From: Piper betle
Taxonomy: Eukaryota > Streptophyta > Magnoliopsida > Piperales > Piperaceae
Reading direction: 5' to 3'
Assembly (NCBI GenBank): GCA_033002965.1
Contig: JAURVB010004741.1
Coordinates: forward strand, 1-64,000
Length of the DNA stretch: 64,000 nt
Each line of letters begins with the position of its first letter. Position 1 is the stretch's first letter. The position numbers and the translations under genes were made by a program. Shown one piece after another: positions 32,048 through 45,339 of this stretch. The notes below the pieces were generated by a model. It ran no database searches. It saw only the letters and a list, made by a program, of their open reading frames with translations, and was not told the DNA's origin.

Positions 32048-34189
32048 TTGAAAGGGGACGTCATTTTTCACATACGGGTGTAAGGGCGTCTTCCTCACCT
32101 TAGCCGCCTAGTTCTCCTCTTCCTTACTGGGGCTTCTTCCTTTCTTGGGTATCCTTCTTATCTCCATATTCTTAGTTTGCATGCATGTTCTTTTTAATTG
32201 ATAGTAAGCTTGTTAATCATGTAACTAAAGTCTCAAATCAACAAGAAAGAAAAGAACTAAACTAAACTGGAAAACTGAAATCCCGTCCATGGCCGATGGG
32301 TGCAAATTGTTGGCGAGATGGGCAACTGTAAACAAGTTTGCAAGGCTTCCCCTCACACCCCCGATGACCCCTCTAGTTGCTGGGTCGAAGGGATGGCTTG
32401 CCATGTCCCTGTTTTCTGGTGGGTGGCGGAATTGCAGCTGTGAGGGGTGGAGTTGCAAGGGTGACGGAAGTGGCGACGTTCTGCTGCAATTGATGCTGTA
32501 ATGGAAGCTTCAGAGGGGTAAACGCCGGTTGTGCTTCGTCGACAGCATCATGGGTTCCATCACAGTAGTTCAGGCCGCCGGAACAATCCACTACAGACCA
32601 CCTTCTTGCCGGAATTCATGGCAGCGACGTGCAGAAGTGGGGAGGACGACCATACTCCATGCAACGTCCAAAGGTGGCTGATCCTTACTGTTTTGAGGCC
32701 GGCCTGAGGTCGTGGAACATCTGAATTGGAGCAAGGTGCAAGAAAGGAGGGGTCTTGAGGCTGGGAGAAGAAGAACAGGCCAGGAGTTGGGCGCCATGGT
32801 GCAGCACATGGTCGTCTTGGTTAACTGCTATAAAACACGCACTTTAGGCTTCCAATTGGTTGCTGGAGAAGGTTAAAGTTGAGGGAGGACGTGATTCTGG
32901 GTTTGGGTGCCAAGAAAAGGGGTGGAGAAGAAGGGCGCGGTCTGGTTTTGGTGCAGAGAAGAGTGGCGACGGGAAGAAGAAGAAGAAGAAGGAGGAGGGT
33001 GGCAGTTTTGTAAATATGGGTTGACTCGATACCGACTCGAGTTAAAAATAATACGAACACGTAATAAATCTTTAAAGATAATTATTTTAATGGGTTATGG
33101 GTAAAGTTACTAAACTAACTAATGATTGTATGAAATCGCCACGAGTAATAAAAATACGGTAATGATAAACGGTCGATAATTAATCGGCATACTATAAGTG
33201 ATTAATTTTAAATTTAATATTTATAAGGGATTAATAAAATAAAGATTTTACCTTTACCTTATTAAATTTAATATTAGGTAAATAAAGTGATTATTTTAAT
33301 AACAAGTAAGTAATGTAGAAAATGGGTTATTAAACTATAGTCGGGTAGCAATCACTAGCGTCGAACCTAAAGAGAATAATGAAAATAAATAAAGTTCGAA
33401 ACTTTATTGAGTCGAATAATTTAAAATAATTGTATTAATAATATTTTTGAATAATACAAATTATTTTAAATAATTTAATCGAACAACTTAATTAATTAAA
33501 TTGCTATAAATAATAGTAGCGATTAAAAATTATAACCATAAACTAAATCATCAAGATCGGGGTTAAGTAATTATCATCGCAAAGGAAAATTAAATACTTG
33601 TTTATTAGTAATAATTATTTTATCAATTGTTAGGTATTAATTATGATTTAGATAATTAATTTAAAATGTGAAGTAGGATTTACATGATTATGTCACAGGA
33701 ATAATTAATTATCTCACTAGATTTGTTGATAATTTAATATTTAATATTTTTGAATTATAATAATGATATATATATTAGATATTTAGTTGCATGCATTCCT
33801 ACTCGAATAAAATTATACTTATGTATAATTTTATGTTCTCGTTCAGATTAGGATCGTTGGTCGCAGCTGCGAGTTCGAAATATCTAGGTCCGTATAATCA
33901 TTTGAAATGTTGTACTTTCCCTTGTTGGTAGCCTTGGTCGGCCTAAGCCCAGATTCGACCACCATGCGCTGTAACGCAATCAGGGTCAAGGAATTGACTC
34001 AGTCCGACACGGGGCCGCACCTTTAAAATTACTATGTGTGTCCGTATAATTATTTGAAATGTTATATTGTCCGTATAATTATTTGGAATGTTGTATTGTC
34101 TGTATAATTCTTTGAAATGTTATATTTTCCCAACTTAGTATAACTATATGAAATGTTGTATTTTCCCAAATTGGTAGCCTTTGTCGGCA

Positions 34190-34550
34190 CTAATCTCAAA
34201 ATGAGTTGGGAGACGATTTTTAATCTCAGAATGAATTGGGAGACCATGACTAATCTCAAAATGAATTGGGAGACCACCTAATCTGAGAATGAGCTGGAAG
34301 AAAATTTCTAATCTCAGAATGAGCTAGGAGACCATGACTAATCTCAAAATGAATTGGGAGACCACCTAATCTCAGAATGAGCTGGGAGACAATTTCTATT
34401 CTCAGATGAACTGGGAGACCATGACTAATCTCCAAATGAATTGGGAGACCACCTAATCTCATAATGAGCTGGGAGACGACTTTTAATAATCTCAAAATCA
34501 CCTGAGAGACAAATTACTAATCTCAGAATGAACTGAGAGATAATTAGTGA
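34190..34550 (+). repeat. 30-bp AATCTCAGAATGAGC minisatellite in LTR-A
   Basis: About 12 tandem units of CTAATCTCAGAATGAGCTGG then GAGAC and the AATTGGGAGACCAC variant, alternating in pairs, in the same LTR position as the arrays at 8812 and 63513. Confidence 0.9.
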
Positions 34551-34955
34551 AAGACTTGTGAAACTATAGTAATAAAACGGGTGATATGATAATAGGGATT
34601 TTATTGACTTGTTTCATTCAATTATGTGGTTTAGTGGTTTTATCACTAATGCGGAATTGCCTCCGCAGGTGAGCAGCATTGGACTAAAGAATAGAAGTGT
34701 GGTTGGTGGCTCTTTTACCAACCTAGGTATGGTGTATCGATAATAAAAATTGGACTTCCTTATTATTCTCTTGTGTTATAAATGTGGCTATGGGAAACGG
34801 TCCGCGACTATGGGATAATTTTTTATATTTTAGAGAACATGATTTATATTATATGTTGTGAGACATATTTGCTGTATTTAAATTTCATGTTCTGGAATGT
34901 TGCATTTACATTAACTATATTTTTAAGTAACACCCTCCCCTTAAAGTATAATAGC

Positions 34956-35341
34956 GGCCACCCTGTCAACAACAACTAGCATATATTAATAACAATAAAC
35001 GTCGCAAGCACAATCCAAGGACAACATGTTTTTCACATTCTAGTTATCCACGCTCTGTAGCTCACCTAGTTCATTTTCTACTTTCTATTTTCATTCACAT
35101 GCATAATATTCATAGCAGTTCACAGAGTAACATTCAAATTTCATTCTTCACACAGTTCAACACATCACCAATTACAGTAGGCTGGTACATGTGTGCGTGG
35201 TTTTAGTGCTGCTCCTCCGTAGTCTCGACAGTGCTCATCCCTCACAATTCACAGTGCTCATCCCTCCATAGTCTCGTCAGGGCAATATCTAGGAGTAATC
35301 GACCTCACGCGATAGTGTCCCCTTTCCATCTCATTAACTTT
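34956..35341 (-). mobile_element. LTR-B middle fragment
   Basis: GGTACATGTGTGCGTGGTTT and GTGCTGCTCCTCCGTAGTCT match the inverted LTR-B at 41800-41850. The similarity runs to about 35335, where the next LTR-A starts. It is separated from 31613-31879 by the LTR-A at 31880. Confidence 0.7.
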
Positions 35342-36595
35342 TGTAAAGACTATGAAATAATAATAATAATAATAATATATTCGACGCGGTCCGAGAAGGA
35401 CCGAATGCTGGAGAATTATTATTATTCTCTACCCACTTTATTCTACCCGGTTAATATATTTTTAATAATAACCCGGTTAAATGAAATATGGGTGTATGGG
35501 TGTTTTCACATACCTTAATTGTCATTTTCATTTTAATAATTTTGAAAGTGGGTGTCATTTTTGGTGAGCCCCGTCTTCATCACCTTAGCCGCCTAGTTCA
35601 TCTCTTCCTTACCGGTGCTTCCTCCTTGCTTGTGTATCCTTCCTATCTCCCTATTCTTAATTTTCATGCATTCATATTTCTTTTTAGTTGATAATAAGCT
35701 TGATAAACATGAGAATTAAAGTCTTAAATCAACAACAAAAAAACTAAACTAAACTGAAAACTGAATCCCGTCCATGGCCGACGAGTCTGAATTTTGGCAA
35801 GGTGGGCGATCGTAGGCAAGGGATTTCAAGGCAGCCCTCACCCTCCCGACGGCCTCTCTAGTTTCTGGGTCAAGTGGGTGGTGTCGCCTTGTCCCTAGCT
35901 TCCGATGGGTGGCGGAATTACAGCTGTTAATGGGTAGAATTGCAATGGGGACGAAGGTGATGGCAATCCTCTGAAATTGATGCTGTAATGGAAGCTTCAG
36001 AGGGTAGAAATCAGTTGTTCTTCATTGACAACAATAAGGGTCTATTACAGCAGTTCCTGCCACTGGCACAGGCCATTACAGGTGACCCTCTCACCGGAAT
36101 TCACTGTGGCGACATGCAAACGTGGAGAGAACGACTCAACTCCCTGCAATGTCCAAAGGTGGCCAATTCTTCCTGGTTGATGACGGCCTGAGGTTGCTGA
36201 ACCTCTGAATTGGTAGCAAGGTGCAAGAAAGTAGTGGTCTTGAGGTTGGGAAAAGAAGAACAGGCCTAGTTTGGTGTAGGATGGCCGCCTTGTATATCTA
36301 CTGTAAAACATGGACTTTGTGCTTCATCTTTGGCTATTTTAATTTGTTGTTGATGCCATGTTGGGATGTTTATATGGTTATTCAATTGGGTTGCTGGGGA
36401 AGGCTGCATAGGGTTGAAGAAGAAGACATCAGATCTGGTTTTTGATATAAAGAAGAAGGTAGGAAAAGAGAAGGACGTTGGGGAAGAAGAAGATGGCAGT
36501 TTTGTAAATATGGGTTGACTCAATACTGTTAGAGTTAAAAATAATACTAACTTGTAATAAATCTTTAAATATAATTATTCTAATGGGTTATGGGT
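35342..36595 (+). mobile_element. LTR-A, 5' half only
   Basis: TGTAAAGACTATG start, CGACGCGGTCCGAGAAGGAC, then the LTR-A order to ACTTGTAATAAATC and GGGTTATGGGT. It ends abruptly inside that block, where a 33-bp satellite begins and an oppositely oriented LTR-A follows. The junction shares GGGTCC-like bases, suggesting illegitimate recombination between inverted LTR copies. Confidence 0.8.
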
Positions 36596-36945
36596 CCAAT
36601 CCACCATGTCCGTAATTGGCTGGAGAGTCCACTCTGCCTTGTCCAATTGATTGGCAGATCGGTCAATCCATCATGTTCATTACGGGCTGGCGAGTCCGAT
36701 CCTCCGGGTCTGTTATCGGCTGGTGGGTCCAATCACCATGTCCGTAATTGGCTAGCGAGTCCAATCCGCCATGTCCAATTGATTGGCTGATGGGTTAGTC
36801 CATCATGTCCATTACCGGCTGGCGGTCCAATCCGCCATGTCTGTTATCGGCTGATGGGTCCAATCCACCATGTCCGTAATTGGCTAGCAAGTCCAATCCA
36901 TCATGTCTAATTTATTAGCTGATGGGTCAGTCCGTAATTGCCACT
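36594..36945. repeat. 33-bp GTCCAATCCACCATGTCCG satellite, short array
   Basis: Tandem units of about 33-36 bp on the theme GTCCAATCCACCATGTCCGT with AATTGGCTGGCGA. The same satellite occupies 50950-51690 inside another minus-strand LTR-A, in the same direction. Confidence 0.88.
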
Positions 36946-37872
36946 GCCCTTCTTCATCTTCTCCTGCATGCTCTGTTCTCAACTCCAGGCGCGCTCCAGC
37001 TGCCGCCACCACCGTCAATCGTCGCCGACCAGCCCTGCCATGCCGTTGCAGTGTCGCCCCAGCCCACTCTGGCCTTCTTCCAGCTGCGGCGATGCCCGCA
37101 TTGCCTTCCTAGCGGCGCACTCACATTGGTGATTCCACAGCTGGTGAGCGTCGCTGCCTCAATTGGGTGGTCGCCTCGTCACCCTCGACCACCTATCTAC
37201 CTTCCCCGGCCATATTGGGACCCGTCTCCACCCAGGACGGCCGGATTTCTTCACCCATCGCCGTCGCCCCTATTTTCGCCGCCGTCCCCTTTTTTGTCTA
37301 TTCACCACCCTAGGCCGGCATTCACAACCGTGAGATCAACCCTATACTGATCGGCGAAGAGAGTTGGATCATCTTCGGATGTCGGAACGGTCGTCGCCAC
37401 TGATTCCTGACAAAGCTTGCCCGTGCTTGCCCATCTCGCCGAATAGGGCAAACTCGTCGGCAGTTTTAGTTTCTTGGGTGAAAATTTGTATTTGTTTTCT
37501 TATTGATTTTAAACTTTTAATCCTCGCGATTAAAAAGCTTATTATCAAATTAATATATACATGCAAGAAAATTAAGAAGAAGGAGATTGGAAGAATACCT
37601 AAGCAAGGAAGAAGACACGCCAGTAAGGAAGAGGAGAAGAGAATGCAAATGAAGGCTAGGGTGGAGGACGTCTTTTATAAATGAAATGACAGCTAGGGTT
37701 TGTGGAAACACACCAACACCTGTATTTAATTCCTTTAACCAGGTAACTGGGTAAAGAATAAAATATTTAACCGGGTAGAGAATAGAATATAATTAATATT
37801 AATTCTCTAACGTTCGATCCTTCCTTGCTCGAGTCGAATATATTAAAAAAATTTTTTTCCATGGTCTTTACA
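36946..37872 (-). mobile_element. LTR-A, 5' half, inverted
   Basis: Minus-strand LTR-A start, ending at 37872 with inverted TGTAAAGACCATGG. It includes the GC-rich stretch (36946-37330), CATCTTCGGATGTCGGAACG and GGCTAGGGTGGAGGACGTC, with inverted TATAAA near 37672. With 35342-36595 it forms a head-out pair of diverged LTR-A halves around the satellite. The frames at 36922-37350 are GC-rich LTR frames. Confidence 0.8.
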
Positions 37873-39345
37873 ACAATAACTACAATTTATGCAATATGTT
37901 GTGTTGCAGTTAAACAAGGAATGAAGTGAGTGACCAAAGGTGTACTTCCCAGCCAACCAGAACAACCAAGGAAAGATGGTCAAGAGCATTGCAAAGCCGT
38001 AACAACCTAGAGTGGTATTACTTTACAAGAACAAGGTTAGCCCAATGAAGTTTAAAAAAGATAAAAAGCCAAACAATGAACATGAAACCATTATATTTGT
38101 TAGCTTACTCGAAAGGAAAGGTAAAGAGAAAGATGTGGTACATACAAAAGAAGTTGAAAAAAAGGTACCATTTCCTTCTAGAGTGAGAAATTAAGCGATG
38201 AAAACTAATTCAAACATTTCTCAATATATTTAAGAAATTACAAATTAACATACCTTTCGCTGAAGGTACTCGACTAGATGCCTAGTTATGTAAAATATTT
38301 GAGGGATATTCTAGCAAAGAAAAGGAGAGTAGATGACAATGAAGTTGTGGTCATGACAAAGGAATGTAGTGCTGTCCTCCAAAGAGAACTACCTTCTAAG
38401 ATGAAAGACCCAGACAAATTTGTGATTGCATGTTCAATTGGAGGAAATATTCATTGTAATGCTTCATGTTCTAGCATTAATCTTATGCCTTTTTTTATTT
38501 TCAAAATGTTGGGATCTACGACATTGCTCCTACCAAAATCACACTTTAGTTGGCTGACCAGTCATTGCTATATCCTAAAGGAGTCATTGAAGATTTTTTA
38601 ATAAAGGTTGACAACTTTATATTTCTGGTAGATTTTATGGTGCTTGAAATGGAAGGAAGGAATGACGATATACCACTCATTGTCGGGAGAGGTTTCTTGG
38701 CAACTAGAAGAACACTGATTGACGTGGCTACTAGAAAACATAGACTTAAGGTAAACAACGATTCTGTCACATATAACATCATTAAATCCATGACTTGCCC
38801 GAATGGAACATATGAATGTTCTAGAATTGAACTATTTAATAAAATAATGTACAAAGGTGATCAGTTGAGTGATTCATTACATAAGGCCATAAATTCTCTT
38901 TGTAAAGAAGATACTGATGTGGAAGAGATGGTTAAAGTATTAGATTCACAACCAATCTTGCCTAGGAGATTGAAAGTTGTGAAAACCTTAAATCTACCAT
39001 TCCACAGATTGTTGCCATCAGTTGAAGTACCACCTATTTTGGAGCTAAAGCAACTTCCAAAATATCTCAAGTATACTTTCTTAGGGCCTAATGACACTCT
39101 TCTTGTTATTATTTCTTTAGAGCTAACTATGTTACAAGAAGAGAAGCTGATTAGATACTAAAGGATCACAAGTCAGCTATTGCTTGGATTATAGTAGACA
39201 TAAAAGACATCGATCCATCCTTTTGTATGCATAGGATCAAATTAGTGGATGAATGCAGTCCAACTATTGAGGGCCAACGACGACTCAACCCCAACATGAA
39301 AGAAGTGGTCAAAAGGAAATTATTAAGATGGTCCAACTGTAGTCA
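37873..39345 (+). pseudogene. Athila/Tat-like gag end and protease, with RT, RNase H and integrase deleted
   Basis: Plus-strand interior of an Athila/Tat element. Near 37960-38200 the gag end resembles the usual EQCKAITLRSG region in broken form. At 38278-38600 comes MPSYVKYLRDILAKKRRVDD, ECSAVLQRELPSKMKDPDKF and SSINLMPFFIFKMLG, the protease region in which the usual catalytic D-x-G triplet has been lost. At 38550-39161 an open run of 203 codons continues it: GVIEDFLIKVDNFIFLVDF, LIVGRGFLATRRTLIDVATR. The start of RT follows (PTIEGQRRLNPNMKEVVKRK, near 39265). At about 39330 it jumps to the 3' non-coding region, so RT, RNase H and integrase are absent. Confidence 0.88.
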
Positions 39346-40513
39346 TTAAACCAAGCGCTTCTTGGGAGGCAACCCAAGTAATTTCTCTTAAAAGTTTATT
39401 TTTTGATTTTTTTAAATAATTTTTTATTTTGTAGCACGGGTCAAGTCCAAATTCATCATTCATGATAATCATCCACCGACGTATTGGTTGAGGGAGTCCT
39501 CTTGCACTTCTCTTTATTTTTCTAACATGGAGGACAATGTTTAGTTTCAATGTGGGGGGATGCCTTAATTTTGTGCATATTGTTCATGCTTGACTCCTAT
39601 TTCGATATAGATATGTGTAAATATATATATATATATATATAGTTTAATGTAAAAATTTTATTATGCAACAGTATATAAGTCTCTTTGTTCAACGATAGAT
39701 ACATGTGAATTAGTCTTACCTTTCTTAGGAAAACTTGAATAATTGATATGAGGGATGAACTGAGTAAATGATTGCATTCGAGAGTTGGTTCTATACCTTA
39801 TATTATTTTCAGAATCCTTTGGTGTAAATGATTTTAATGAATGTTTTGCAATAAGAAAATTCCTTGAATCATAAGAATTTGCATGACGGCTTTGGTTGTT
39901 TTAGGTTTGTCCTAGCATAGTCTTTTATTCTAAAAAAGATAAAAAAAGAGAATAAATTTGAGCAATGTCTACTTTGTTGAGTAACCGGGCCTTCGTAACT
40001 TAGTAATTATGGGGGTTCGTGTCAAAAGGTAAAGTTGGCTATTCTTAAAAAAAAAAAATAGAGTAATGACTACTTTGCTGAGTAATTGAGCCTTTGTAAC
40101 TCAGTAATTATGGGGGTTCGCATCAAAAGGTCATAGTTATCTTTGTTTGCATAGTGGCACTTTGTTGAGTAACCAGGCGTTCATAACTTAGTAATTATCA
40201 CCAAAACTAAATGCTTACATTAGTGGAGATGAGGGCAAATGGTAAACATATTTTAACGTGAGCCAGAGTGTTATTTTCTTGTTGCATATGAGAAGGATAA
40301 GCAAAAGGAATGTCAGACACACACACATGGAGAGCCTTCTTTTGGGTGTGATTGATGAAAGAAAATTTCTAATTTGATTGACATCTTCTTGCCTTTGGAT
40401 AGTTTGATTAAACATCATATGAGTACATAATAGAGACTAAGTATCTTCATGTAGTAAAATTTTTTTGTTTTGACATTTTTCTCGAGATGCGCAAAAGTTT
40501 ATGTTTGGGCGTG
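39346..40513 (+). other. Athila-like 3' non-coding region with tandem repeat
   Basis: AT-rich, no coding frame. It holds GAGGACAATGTTTAG and the purine run ATGTGGGGGGATG near 39548, typical of this group, and three copies of a block of about 100 bp (TTGAGTAACCGGGCCTTCGT with AACTTAGTAATTATGGGGG, 39970-40200). It ends at the 3' LTR start at 40514. Confidence 0.7.
39361..39378 (+). promoter_or_regulatory. Conserved palindrome after Athila pol
   Basis: CTTGGGAGGCAACCCAAG, a 6-bp stem with a 6-base loop, just past the deletion. From memory a TGGGAGGCAACCCA motif is common downstream of pol in Athila/Tat elements; its role is unknown. Confidence 0.6.
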
Positions 40514-43500
40514 TGTTAAGTATTTAAAGTAATCAATATTTGCCCATGTTCTTAATGTGATTTTGTCATCTGTGTGATAATTATTATTAATTAGATGATA
40601 GTTTACTTTAATTTTTTAATTAATTAATATTTTATTAGATATGTTTAATTTTGGAGTTTCTATGCAGAAAAAGAGAAAACAAATTAAGCTTAGGAGTTGA
40701 AAGGTCATGGTCACCCAATGGTACTACAAGGACTTCACAAAGTTTGATGCGGATGGATGTACATTGCTTTGGCTACATTTGAGTATGTCGACGAGTTGGA
40801 AATTTGAATAGACATCAGAATCAATTAGAATACATTGATTTGTAAACACTTTGTTTGAATTCATGTATCTTATGGCCATCTCATCTTCTATATAAAGGGG
40901 TGGTTATTTGTTCTTTGAGATATCTCAACTCTTGGCTTAGAAGTAGTCTAGTTTATGTAGTTCTTTTCCATTCATAATGAAAGGTAGTTTCTTCATTATA
41001 ATGTTTTCTATTTTTTTATGGAGTAATCTTTTATTTCGTTCTAGAGAAGAGAGGAACTTAACATGATTAAATTGAATTCATTTCAACAGCTTACTGTTAT
41101 TCAATTGAATTGCTTGAATTATCATGTTCTTAATGCTAAGAGTATACTGCTAACCTATTGCTTCTTAGATCATAAGGTTTAATTAGATTTTGGGAGAAAT
41201 CAATTTGATTAGTCATTGAAAATTCTACATACAACGAATCTTTTGACTTATTTGTGGTTGTGGTCAAAAGATACATAACACTGTATGTGATTATAAGGCA
41301 AATCTTAATGCATTATTTTCTTGATTAATCAATTATCACTGGGTGTAACACCCCGATTCGGCTCACCCGTGAACCGACCCGGAAATGTCACCGGCGACCG
41401 AACCGTTCGTTTATCTACTAGATTCGGTTAAGCCGACCAGGATCTACACTCGGTGTCAGAAGATGGAGATGCAAATATGAAATGCATGAATGAGAACGAT
41501 TGGGTTGTAACGTGGTCCTACATGCATGATATGATGTACAAGCAAAAACAAGACAAAATAATAAATGAGAAACCAAAAGAAAATATATACTATTTTATCA
41601 AAATACGATAAAACATGATAATCTATCGTACCATTCATCATTATCTCTTTCATTTCAATTGAACCGAGCCTGAACTCCAAACTCACTACTCATTCACATT
41701 TATCCATTCATTTCATAACAAGCAATTTATCTAAACAAACACATCAAAGTTATCATTCACGTAGCAATAACACGCCGTCATTATACGTTACACGCGGCAG
41801 GTACATGTGTGCGCGGTTCCGTGCTGCTCCTCTGCAATCCCGACAGCTTTTATCGCTCGCATTCCACACCTACATATATATAGAAAAACCATCAGTAACG
41901 AGTGTTACCGGCCCGGAAAATAACTAATATCAATCTGGCACAGGAGAGCAAACTCTACTGTTGAATCAAAACCATATACTTCCTCAAGAACTCTCATCAG
42001 GGCATATACGGGAGCCGTCACCGTCGGGCCGTCGCGCTCGAGTCGACAGCGTCCCCCTTTCTTTCTCATTCTCATACCTTGGCCATTTCTCTATCGCTTC
42101 TCGCATCAAATCTCATTCCTTTTCTCCCTCTGCACCTTCCATATTACTCCTGGCCTTGAGCATGAAGGCCGACCACTCTCAGGCAGTCGCCTTTAGTTCC
42201 CTTTGAAACACAAGTCTAGACATATGATACATTGCAGTACCTGTAAACCTCCACACTTCTCCGGGTTTGAGGAACTCAAAGGTGGACTTGTCCGGATCCT
42301 TCGGGAACGAAGTGGGTTCTCCCCAGCTCCAGAGCCAGCTCTTCCGGGCACACGCCCTATCTGAAGACGTGGCCGCAAGTAACCCTCATTCCATCTCTCA
42401 CCGAAAACAAGAAAACTATATATATATAGGCCTGGGTTAGGATTTATATAATAGGCCCGAAGGCATCGTGAGCTGGATCTGAAGTTCGAAAACAAACTCG
42501 AGGGATCTCATCCTCGAGGGTTATTAATCAGAAATAAAACTGTTGGCTAAATGGCCCAAGTTAAGTCAAGCATGGTAAAAGCTCCAAACGGGTCCTAAAC
42601 GGACCTGGTAGAAGCTCCAAACGGGTCCACGCGCCTAGGCGGCGAGCTCCTACACCGTACCTACACAATCAAGCTAAAAACTAACGCTCGCATGATGAAT
42701 CACACATCCTATAGCATGCACGCACAATCAACACAATCACTCATCAAGCAACACACATCAACCTATATCAATTCTAGCAAGTCTACTTACGCTAGTTTGC
42801 ATTAGATCATGATCATTACCTAATAACCCTAATTAGTTTCATAACTTCTATTTTTAACACCACACAATTCCACAAATTTCATATTTTATTCTAAATCAAA
42901 TCCACATTTACACAAGTAATTGCAATGCACAATTCATCAATCATAGCATGCAAATTCTAATAATCAATACTTTCAATTAATTAAGTTAAAATAAATTATA
43001 CCTCGCGTCGTCGCAAATCGGCGACGGCTAGGGTTTCTGTTTCACGGCTCAAAACTCGAATTCAGCACCTAGCGGCGTCCGAAATCCGATCAGATTGGAC
43101 TGGGTGCGTTTGATGGATGATCCGGCGAATTTCCCACAAATCCAATTTTCCGGCAGTTCCGGCGGTTTTCCGGCGAGTGTCAGTGGTTTTCCGGCAGATT
43201 CCGACGGTTTTCCGGCGATGATTCGGGACGGGGCAATCAGGGGGTCTATCGGCACCAGCTCGACTAGCTCGGTCCAATGGTGGTGTCAAACAGGGTAGCC
43301 GAGGTGGCGATGGCCGTCGACGGCGGCGTCGAAAATGGGCGGGGGCGGTGGTGTGCTCCAATCGAGGCTCCGGCCGGCCTTGACGGCGGCCGGGAGGATG
43401 GGGAAAATGTCGGCAACGGCGAGGGGGTGCTTGTCAGGGTCACACTGGCGGCGGAATGGCCCGGACGACGGCAGAATCCGGCCCGAAGTGGCGGCGACCG

Positions 43501-44492
43501 AGGTGGTTTCGTGGGGCGATTCCGGCGTCGTAGCGGCGAGACGGTGGCCGGGGTGGGTCGTGGCGGCACGGCGACGGCACGACGGGGCGGGGCGGCGTCG
43601 ATCGGCGGCGGCGGCAACACGTGGCAATGGCGGCGGCGAGGGTTTGGGGTGAGGAAGGTCGGGAGGATGAAAAACATGGCTAGTGGCAAACTCGTAATTT
43701 AGTATTGACTCGATTCCGACTCGAGTCAAAATAATAACTAGTTCGTAATAAATTCTAAAAAAAATCTAGAAAATATGGAAAAATTCTACAAAATAAAACA
43801 AACACAACAACATCCAAATGACATGCTCTATAACTAATAACCCACCCGAATATAATCAAACGCGTCCTAACTCGTCATTCGGCCCTAAAAAATATTCTAC
43901 GATCAAATAAAAATAACAATCAATACTGCATACCTCCATATACTTGATAACCAATTTTTCATCATCTTTTAGGCGTTATCATCATACATTTGAGCATACA
44001 TGACCCTCATCTCTCATAACTCACAGCTGGCCTCAACTCAGCTCGCGGTCCATGAAGTTGACTCGATTCGAACCGACGGTTGAACCGACTAGTTCACTCC
44101 CGTAAAACTCTGGATCGAGTCACGGGTTTTACACTGGGTGGTAGAAATTTAGGCAAAATAATAGATGCATGAAGGAGTGGGAGCCACCATGTTATATAAT
44201 TCTCCTAAATCGTCAATTCGAGAAAATAAAAGATAAGAGTAAAATGTGATGAATATAAAATTCATGTTAAGGGAAATTCGATTGTATAACTTGTTTTATC
44301 ATTGTATGTTTTCCTTTAATTTAAAGTTAATATTTAGATTTAGTTAAGTTGATTGTATTTGTTTTGTTCTTCATTTCATTTTATTTAATTAATTTAAGGA
44401 AATTCATCTCTCAATGGGACGATACTCAAATTTATCATTATATTACTTATTTTGACCGTGTATACTTGCACGTCATTGAATTTATTCTAACA
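40514..44492 (+). mobile_element. LTR-C, 3' LTR of the Athila-like element, split by a solo LTR-B
   Basis: TGTTAAGTATTTAAAG start and TTTATTCTAACA end. It includes TATATAAAGGGGTGG near 40890 (a possible TATA box) and GACCGTGTATACTTGCACG near 44455. Net length is about 1.18 kb without the LTR-B insertion, close to the 1156-bp solo LTR-C at 13973. Downstream is old LTR-B sequence. Confidence 0.88.
41344..44133 (-). mobile_element. Solo LTR-B in the Athila-like LTR
   Basis: Inverted LTR-B, TGTAACACCCCGATTCGG at left and GTCACGGGTTTTACA at right, 2790 bp, with a perfect duplication CTGGG (41339-41343 and 44134-44138). The GC-rich core is 43020-43690 and the paired TCGAG motif lies near 43705-43730. 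Joining the flanks restores TATCACTGGGTGGTAGAAAT, as in the solo LTR-C near 14320. The 141-147 codon frames in the core are antisense or shadow frames of GC-rich LTR. Confidence 0.93.
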
Positions 44493-45339
44493 CCTTCCAT
44501 TCACATGCACATAACATGTTACCCATTTATTAAACATCATCAAAATTTTATCAAAAGATTTACACATTCACGAGCATCACAAATAAATGTCCTATTGTCG
44601 ACATGTGTGTGTGTAAGGATGCCATTGCTCATTCATCATGTATAGCACATATAGTTGTGTGTGATGCTCACCTACACATATAATAGAAAACTGTCGGCAA
44701 TGGTTGTCACTGGTGTAGAAAATAACTAATATCAAATTGTCAATGAGAGCTAACTTTCATGAAAAGCAAAAAAATCATGCATATACTTCAACATAACTCT
44801 CAGAAGGGTAACTACTGAGGAGCCATCAAGCTATAGCCATGAAGGCCGAGTACTCTTAAGCAGTCATCTTTAGTACACTTTTAACCAAAAGTATGGATGT
44901 GCACTGCACTAAACAGTAACCGTAAACCCAACATTTCTCCAAGTGTGAGGAACTCAAAATGCTAGTTGTTAGGATCCCTTGGGAATGAAATAACCCTCTT
45001 ACTAATCCAGAGCTAGCTATAACTGGCACGTGCAGCCGCTCATGGTACATGCGAGTCCTTTTCTCTATCTCTTGTCTTACTGAAAAATCGATAAAAATTA
45101 TGTATAGGGGTGGGAAGGGATTTAATATTTTAGGCCCATATGATGCATGAATGACAAAATGTATAAATCAAACAACAGTAGGGCAATCATCTCTATCCTC
45201 ATCAATCCAAACAAATCCTAATAATCATGTCATATGAATCTATATTCCTAGGTGATTATGTCATCAACATCACAAATTTGTTATATGTGACTTAAACATA
45301 TCAATTAACTAATTAAGGATCATAATTCATTTTACTAAT
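44493..45339 (-). mobile_element. Old LTR-B fragment
   Basis: Diverged inverted LTR-B matching 41700-42420: CATGAAGGCCGAGTACTCTT, GCAGTCATCTTTAGTACAC, AGGAACTCAAAATGC. Similarity is clearly lower than between the solo LTR-B copies, so it predates them. It is the flank into which E1 inserted at 45340. Confidence 0.7.

Larger units (their letters stand above)
31880..34955 (+). mobile_element. LTR-A (minisatellite subtype), end truncated
   Basis: Begins TGTAAAGACCGTGAAAAAC and has all LTR-A blocks in order: GGGAAGGACCAAACG, CCCTAGCCGTCATTTTC with TATAAAT at 32041, the paired TCGAG motif near 33018, GGTCGGCCTAAGCCCAGATT near 33935, the AATCTCAGAATGAG minisatellite and GCGGAATTGCCTCCGCAGGT near 34650. 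It stops after AAGTAACACC near 34945 without the TTACA terminus, so its end and adjoining LTR-B sequence were deleted. The short open frames in it are not genes. Confidence 0.85.
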
